NCBI GenBank assembly: GCA_937991535.1
Contig: CALKHN010000110.1
Span: 1 to 64,000 of the forward strand
DNA: 64,000 nt
DNA from: an uncultured Sphingobacteriales bacterium
GTDB lineage: Bacteria; Bacteroidota; Bacteroidia; Chitinophagales; Chitinophagaceae
Direction of reading: 5' to 3'
The position numbers were made by a program, and so were the translations under genes. The notes beneath the pieces are model-generated. The model worked only from the letters and a program-made list of their open reading frames with translations, had not been told where the DNA came from and ran no database searches. Shown one piece after another: positions 61,272 to 64,000 of this stretch; the stretch's first letter is position 1; each line of letters begins with the position of its first letter.

Positions 61272-64000
61272 ATGAAAAAAACTCAATACGGGGTATCACC
61301 CGATACGCACCGTGTGTTAATTAAATACCTGCTCATGACGAAACTGGTCATATTGCTGATTTTCGCATTTTCTACCCAGGGATTTGCCCGCACCTATGGG
61401 CAAGGAATCAGCCTTAACCTGGAAAAGGTGCAATTAAAAAAAGTTTTGAAAACCATTGAACAGCAGGGCGATTTTAGATTTGTGTATAAAGACCAGTTGC
61501 TGAAAGGGAATCAACTGGTGAGCATTGAAGTAGAAAATGCCAGCCTGGATGAAGTGCTGAGCAGAGTATTGGAAAATACAAAGCTCACCTATCGCAGGAT
61601 GAGTGATCACCTGGTAGTAATTGCCGGTAACGAGCTAGCCGACCAGTTGTTGCTTGCACAAAAAGCAATAGTCGTTACCGGAAAGGTAACCAGCGAAACC
61701 GGTGATCCGCTCGCGGGTGTATCGGTTATCGAAAAAACCACCAACAATGGTACGTTCACCGCTGCAGACGGTGCATTTTCTATCGAAGTGAGCAATGCCA
61801 GTGCGGTACTGGTGTTTAGTTACATCGGGTTTAAAAGTACCGAAGTATCGGTTAACGATCGCACGGAATTAGGTAGTATTGTCATGACGCCCGATGTTAC
61901 GAGCATGTCGGACATAGTTGTGGTAGGATATGGAAGTGTACGCAAAAAAGACCTTACGAGTTCTGTGGTAACGGTTACCAGCAAGGATTTTTTACCCGGC
62001 GCTGTGAATAGCCCTATGCAAATGATTGACGGAAAAGTAGCGGGACTAACTGTCTCCAACCCTGCTGCTGCAGATCCAAACAGGGGCACCGATGTTCAGG
62101 TAAGGGGTGCCGGCTCTTTCAGGGCAGGCAACGGCCCGCTTATTATTATTGACGGCGTGCCCGGTGGCGACCTTCGGAATATTGCACAACAGGATATTGA
62201 ATCGATTACTGTATTAAAAGACGCTGCTTCTGCAGCTATATATGGATCCCGGGGCGCCGGCGGCGTTATTTTGGTTCAAACCAAAAGAGGTAAAGCCGGT
62301 AAGGTTAGTCTTACTTACGACAGTTATATAGAGCATGATGCTGTGGCTGCTAAGCCCGATATCCTTTCCGCAGAAGAATTTCTTTCGCACAACCGGGATG
62401 TTGATTTGGGTTCCAGAACCAACTGGTATGACGAACTGATCCGGGAAAACAATTTCGGACAAAATCATTTTCTTTCTATTTCAGGCGGAAATGAAAATTC
62501 GGTGTTCCGTATCTCCGGAAATTACCGTACCAAGCAGGGCATTGATATAGCCACCGACAGAAAAGAATCGGGTTTAAGGGCAAACTTTCTTCAAAAAGCA
62601 ATAGACGGGTTGCTTGAAATAAGCGGAAACGTTTCTTACCGAACCGCTAAAGAAGAATACACCAACTATGGCGCATTCAAACAGGCGGTAAAACTTAATC
62701 CTACTATTGCTATTATGGACGCGGATGATCCAACCAGGTACAATACCCTGCAGGGTTTTGATACGTATAACCCTGTGCAGGACCTTAAAGCAAGAGAAAA
62801 TGGTGCAGATCAAACCTACTCTATTATAGACCTCAATTTTAAACTGAATATCACAAAGGATTTAAATACAGAAGTAAAATTGGCCAGGCAGGGACATGAC
62901 ATGCTCCGGAGAGAATATTACAATGGGAAATCGGCCGAATCTGTAAATAACGGATATATAGGAAGAGCCCGTTTGCAAAGCGAAAAATGGCTCGACTATA
63001 CGCTGGAATGGCTGGGTAATTATGCAAAGAGAATAGACAGGCATGATTTGCGTGTGGTGGCCGGCTATTCGTACCAGGAATTCAACAACCAGGGATTCTG
63101 GTCGCAAAACAGGCGTTTCCCTTCAGACGCGTTTTCCTATAATAATATTGGCGCTGGAAATTACGGTAACGGCCAGGCGATCAACATGACAGATGTAATG
63201 GGTTCCTGGAAAAGCAAGGAAAAGAACATTGCGTTTTTGGGACGGGCAAATTATAATTTCGATGATACTTATTTCTTAACGGTATCTGCCCGATATGAAG
63301 GCAATACCAAATTTGGTGCAGATAACAAATGGGGATTGTTCCCGTCTGCTTCAGCCGCATGGCGCATTTCCAATTTACCTGCTTTTCAAAGCATATCGGC
63401 CATTAACGATCTTAAACTCCGGTTCTCTTATGGCGTAACGGGGCGTTCCGGCTTCGACAGGTATACCTCTCTTGCCAAATACCAGGGTTATGGCAGGTAT
63501 CAGAATGATGACGGGCAATGGATACAGGTATATGGACCTGGGAATAACTATAATCCCGATTTGCGCTGGGAAAAGCAAATTGCGTATAACCTGGGTGTTG
63601 ACTTTGGATTGTTCAATAACCGTTTAAGCGGTAGTATCGATGCATTCCTTCGCAAAGGAAGTGATCTGATAAACGATTACCTGGTGCCTGTTCCTCCCTA
63701 TTTGCACGATCGCATGTTCGTTAACGTAGGTACGCAAAGCAACAGGGGAATTGAACTTACTTTAAACTGGAACGCTATTCAGGGTAAGGATTTCAGCTAT
63801 ACAACCACTGTTACGGGGTCGTATATTAAATCAAAAATGGATAAATTTTCCAATGATAAATTTAAAGCCGACCGCAGGTTTATGGGCGATTTGCCATCTC
63901 CGGGCAACCCCGGTCCTGCTTATCTTTTAAGAGAAGGTACAGAAATTGGCAGCTTTTGGGGGTATAAATACGCTGGAGTGGATGATGAGGGAAAAATATT
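61272..64000 (+). CDS. SusC/RagA TonB-dependent transducer with STN domain (incomplete)
   Basis: The frame is open from MKKTQYGVSPDTHR to the window end (909 codons). Order: signal region (about 18-45), STN domain that contacts FecR (SLNLEKVQLKKVLKTIEQQG), carboxypeptidase-like domain (VTGKVTSETGDPLAGVSV), plug (VVGYGSVRKKDLTSSVVTV, LIIIDGVPGG, ITVLKDAASAAIYGSRGAGG) and barrel. The STN domain and the sigma/FecR genes immediately upstream form a complete trans-envelope signalling set that would induce this receptor and the SusD expected downstream. Confidence 0.96.
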   Translation, partial: MKKTQYGVSPDTHRVLIKYLLMTKLVILLIFAFSTQGFARTYGQGISLNLEKVQLKKVLKTIEQQGDFRFVYKDQLLKGNQLVSIEVENASLDEVLSRVLENTKLTYRRMSDHLVVIAGNELADQLLLAQKAIVVTGKVTSETGDPLAGVSVIEKTTNNGTFTAADGAFSIEVSNASAVLVFSYIGFKSTEVSVNDRTELGSIVMTPDVTSMSDIVVVGYGSVRKKDLTSSVVTVTSKDFLPGAVNSPMQMIDGKVAGLTVSNPAAADPNRGTDVQVRGAGSFRAGNGPLIIIDGVPGGDLRNIAQQDIESITVLKDAASAAIYGSRGAGGVILVQTKRGKAGKVSLTYDSYIEHDAVAAKPDILSAEEFLSHNRDVDLGSRTNWYDELIRENNFGQNHFLSISGGNENSVFRISGNYRTKQGIDIATDRKESGLRANFLQKAIDGLLEISGNVSYRTAKEEYTNYGAFKQAVKLNPTIAIMDADDPTRYNTLQGFDTYNPVQDLKARENGADQTYSIIDLNFKLNITKDLNTEVKLARQGHDMLRREYYNGKSAESVNNGYIGRARLQSEKWLDYTLEWLGNYAKRIDRHDLRVVAGYSYQEFNNQGFWSQNRRFPSDAFSYNNIGAGNYGNGQAINMTDVMGSWKSKEKNIAFLGRANYNFDDTYFLTVSARYEGNTKFGADNKWGLFPSASAAWRISNLPAFQSISAINDLKLRFSYGVTGRSGFDRYTSLAKYQGYGRYQNDDGQWIQVYGPGNNYNPDLRWEKQIAYNLGVDFGLFNNRLSGSIDAFLRKGSDLINDYLVPVPPYLHDRMFVNVGTQSNRGIELTLNWNAIQGKDFSYTTTVTGSYIKSKMDKFSNDKFKADRRFMGDLPSPGNPGPAYLLREGTEIGSFWGYKYAGVDDEGKI

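Noticed and set aside
1..64000. CRISPR array, rRNA genes, intact tRNA genes, prophage structural genes
   Set aside because: No repeat-spacer periodicity, no rRNA or clover-leaf tRNA sequence and no capsid, tail or terminase genes were recognised by eye; a covariance-model scan would be decisive for RNAs.

Overview
The window looks like chromosome of a Bacteroidota bacterium, most likely of the Chitinophagaceae type. The evidence is two SusC/RagA-type TonB receptors, a SusD partner, a FecR/ECF sigma pair, DUF6520 and TlpA-like proteins, few clear Shine-Dalgarno sites, a TAnnTTTG-type -7 element at 32357, and an AT-rich base composition. There are no rRNA or intact tRNA genes and no CRISPR array.

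Region by region. (1) 1-10.8 kb is accessory DNA. A C39-like/VKOR/thioredoxin gene is split by a complete IS66-family element (2358-5529, 8-bp target duplication). It is followed by a fossil dinB fragment, a DUF6624 lipoprotein/secreted protein, a complete IS3-family element (7431-8681, 4-bp duplication) and two glycan-modification genes (a sugar-binding-DXD glycosyltransferase and an FkbM-like methyltransferase). (2) 11.3-19 kb is a mutagenic repair block: AlkB-like dioxygenase, DnaE2, ImuB and ImuA in one minus-strand operon behind a perfect palindrome, then a VOC protein and a dinB gene broken by one amber codon. (3) 19-24 kb holds a large uncharacterised protein with a PD-(D/E)XK-like signature, small Bacteroidota proteins, a histone H1-like protein and a short RadC protein preceded by a strongly structured non-coding stretch. 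(4) 24.6-32 kb is a TlpA-SusC-SusD operon facing a DUF6520 gene and the stump of a MauE/DoxX-like gene. (5) 32.3-39 kb is a toxin-antitoxin operon, a group II intron (class C type) sitting directly next to a terminator hairpin, and a run of broken genes (toxin-antitoxin, NUMOD/HNH, response regulator).

(6) 39-46.5 kb is a defence island and the most interesting part. A structured RNA candidate and a 72-aa ORF precede an Xre-type HTH protein that overlaps a retron-type reverse transcriptase. Ninety bases later, on the same strand, comes a complete short-Argonaute operon of the SPARDA type (DUF4365 nuclease-APAZ, then MID-PIWI). Converging on it is a 790-aa protein with a TIR/nucleoside-deoxyribosyltransferase-like N-terminus and a P-loop ATPase. 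Retron and SPARDA modules are each known; their head-to-tail co-orientation here could be a composite system or simply stacking in an island.

(7) 46.8-49 kb is a graveyard: RND adaptor, TlpA-like protein (stop codon in place of the catalytic-site Trp) and DUF202 protein, all broken. (8) 49-64 kb is ordinary chromosome: GIY-YIG nuclease, a Fic-fold regulator with its own operator repeats but no catalytic His, YegP-like protein, haem protein, small membrane proteins, an AraC regulator, a Gfo/Idh/MocA oxidoreductase, a giant ThuA/PVC-dehydrogenase/cupredoxin lipoprotein, and a divergent sigma/FecR pair followed by a STN-containing SusC receptor that runs off the window.
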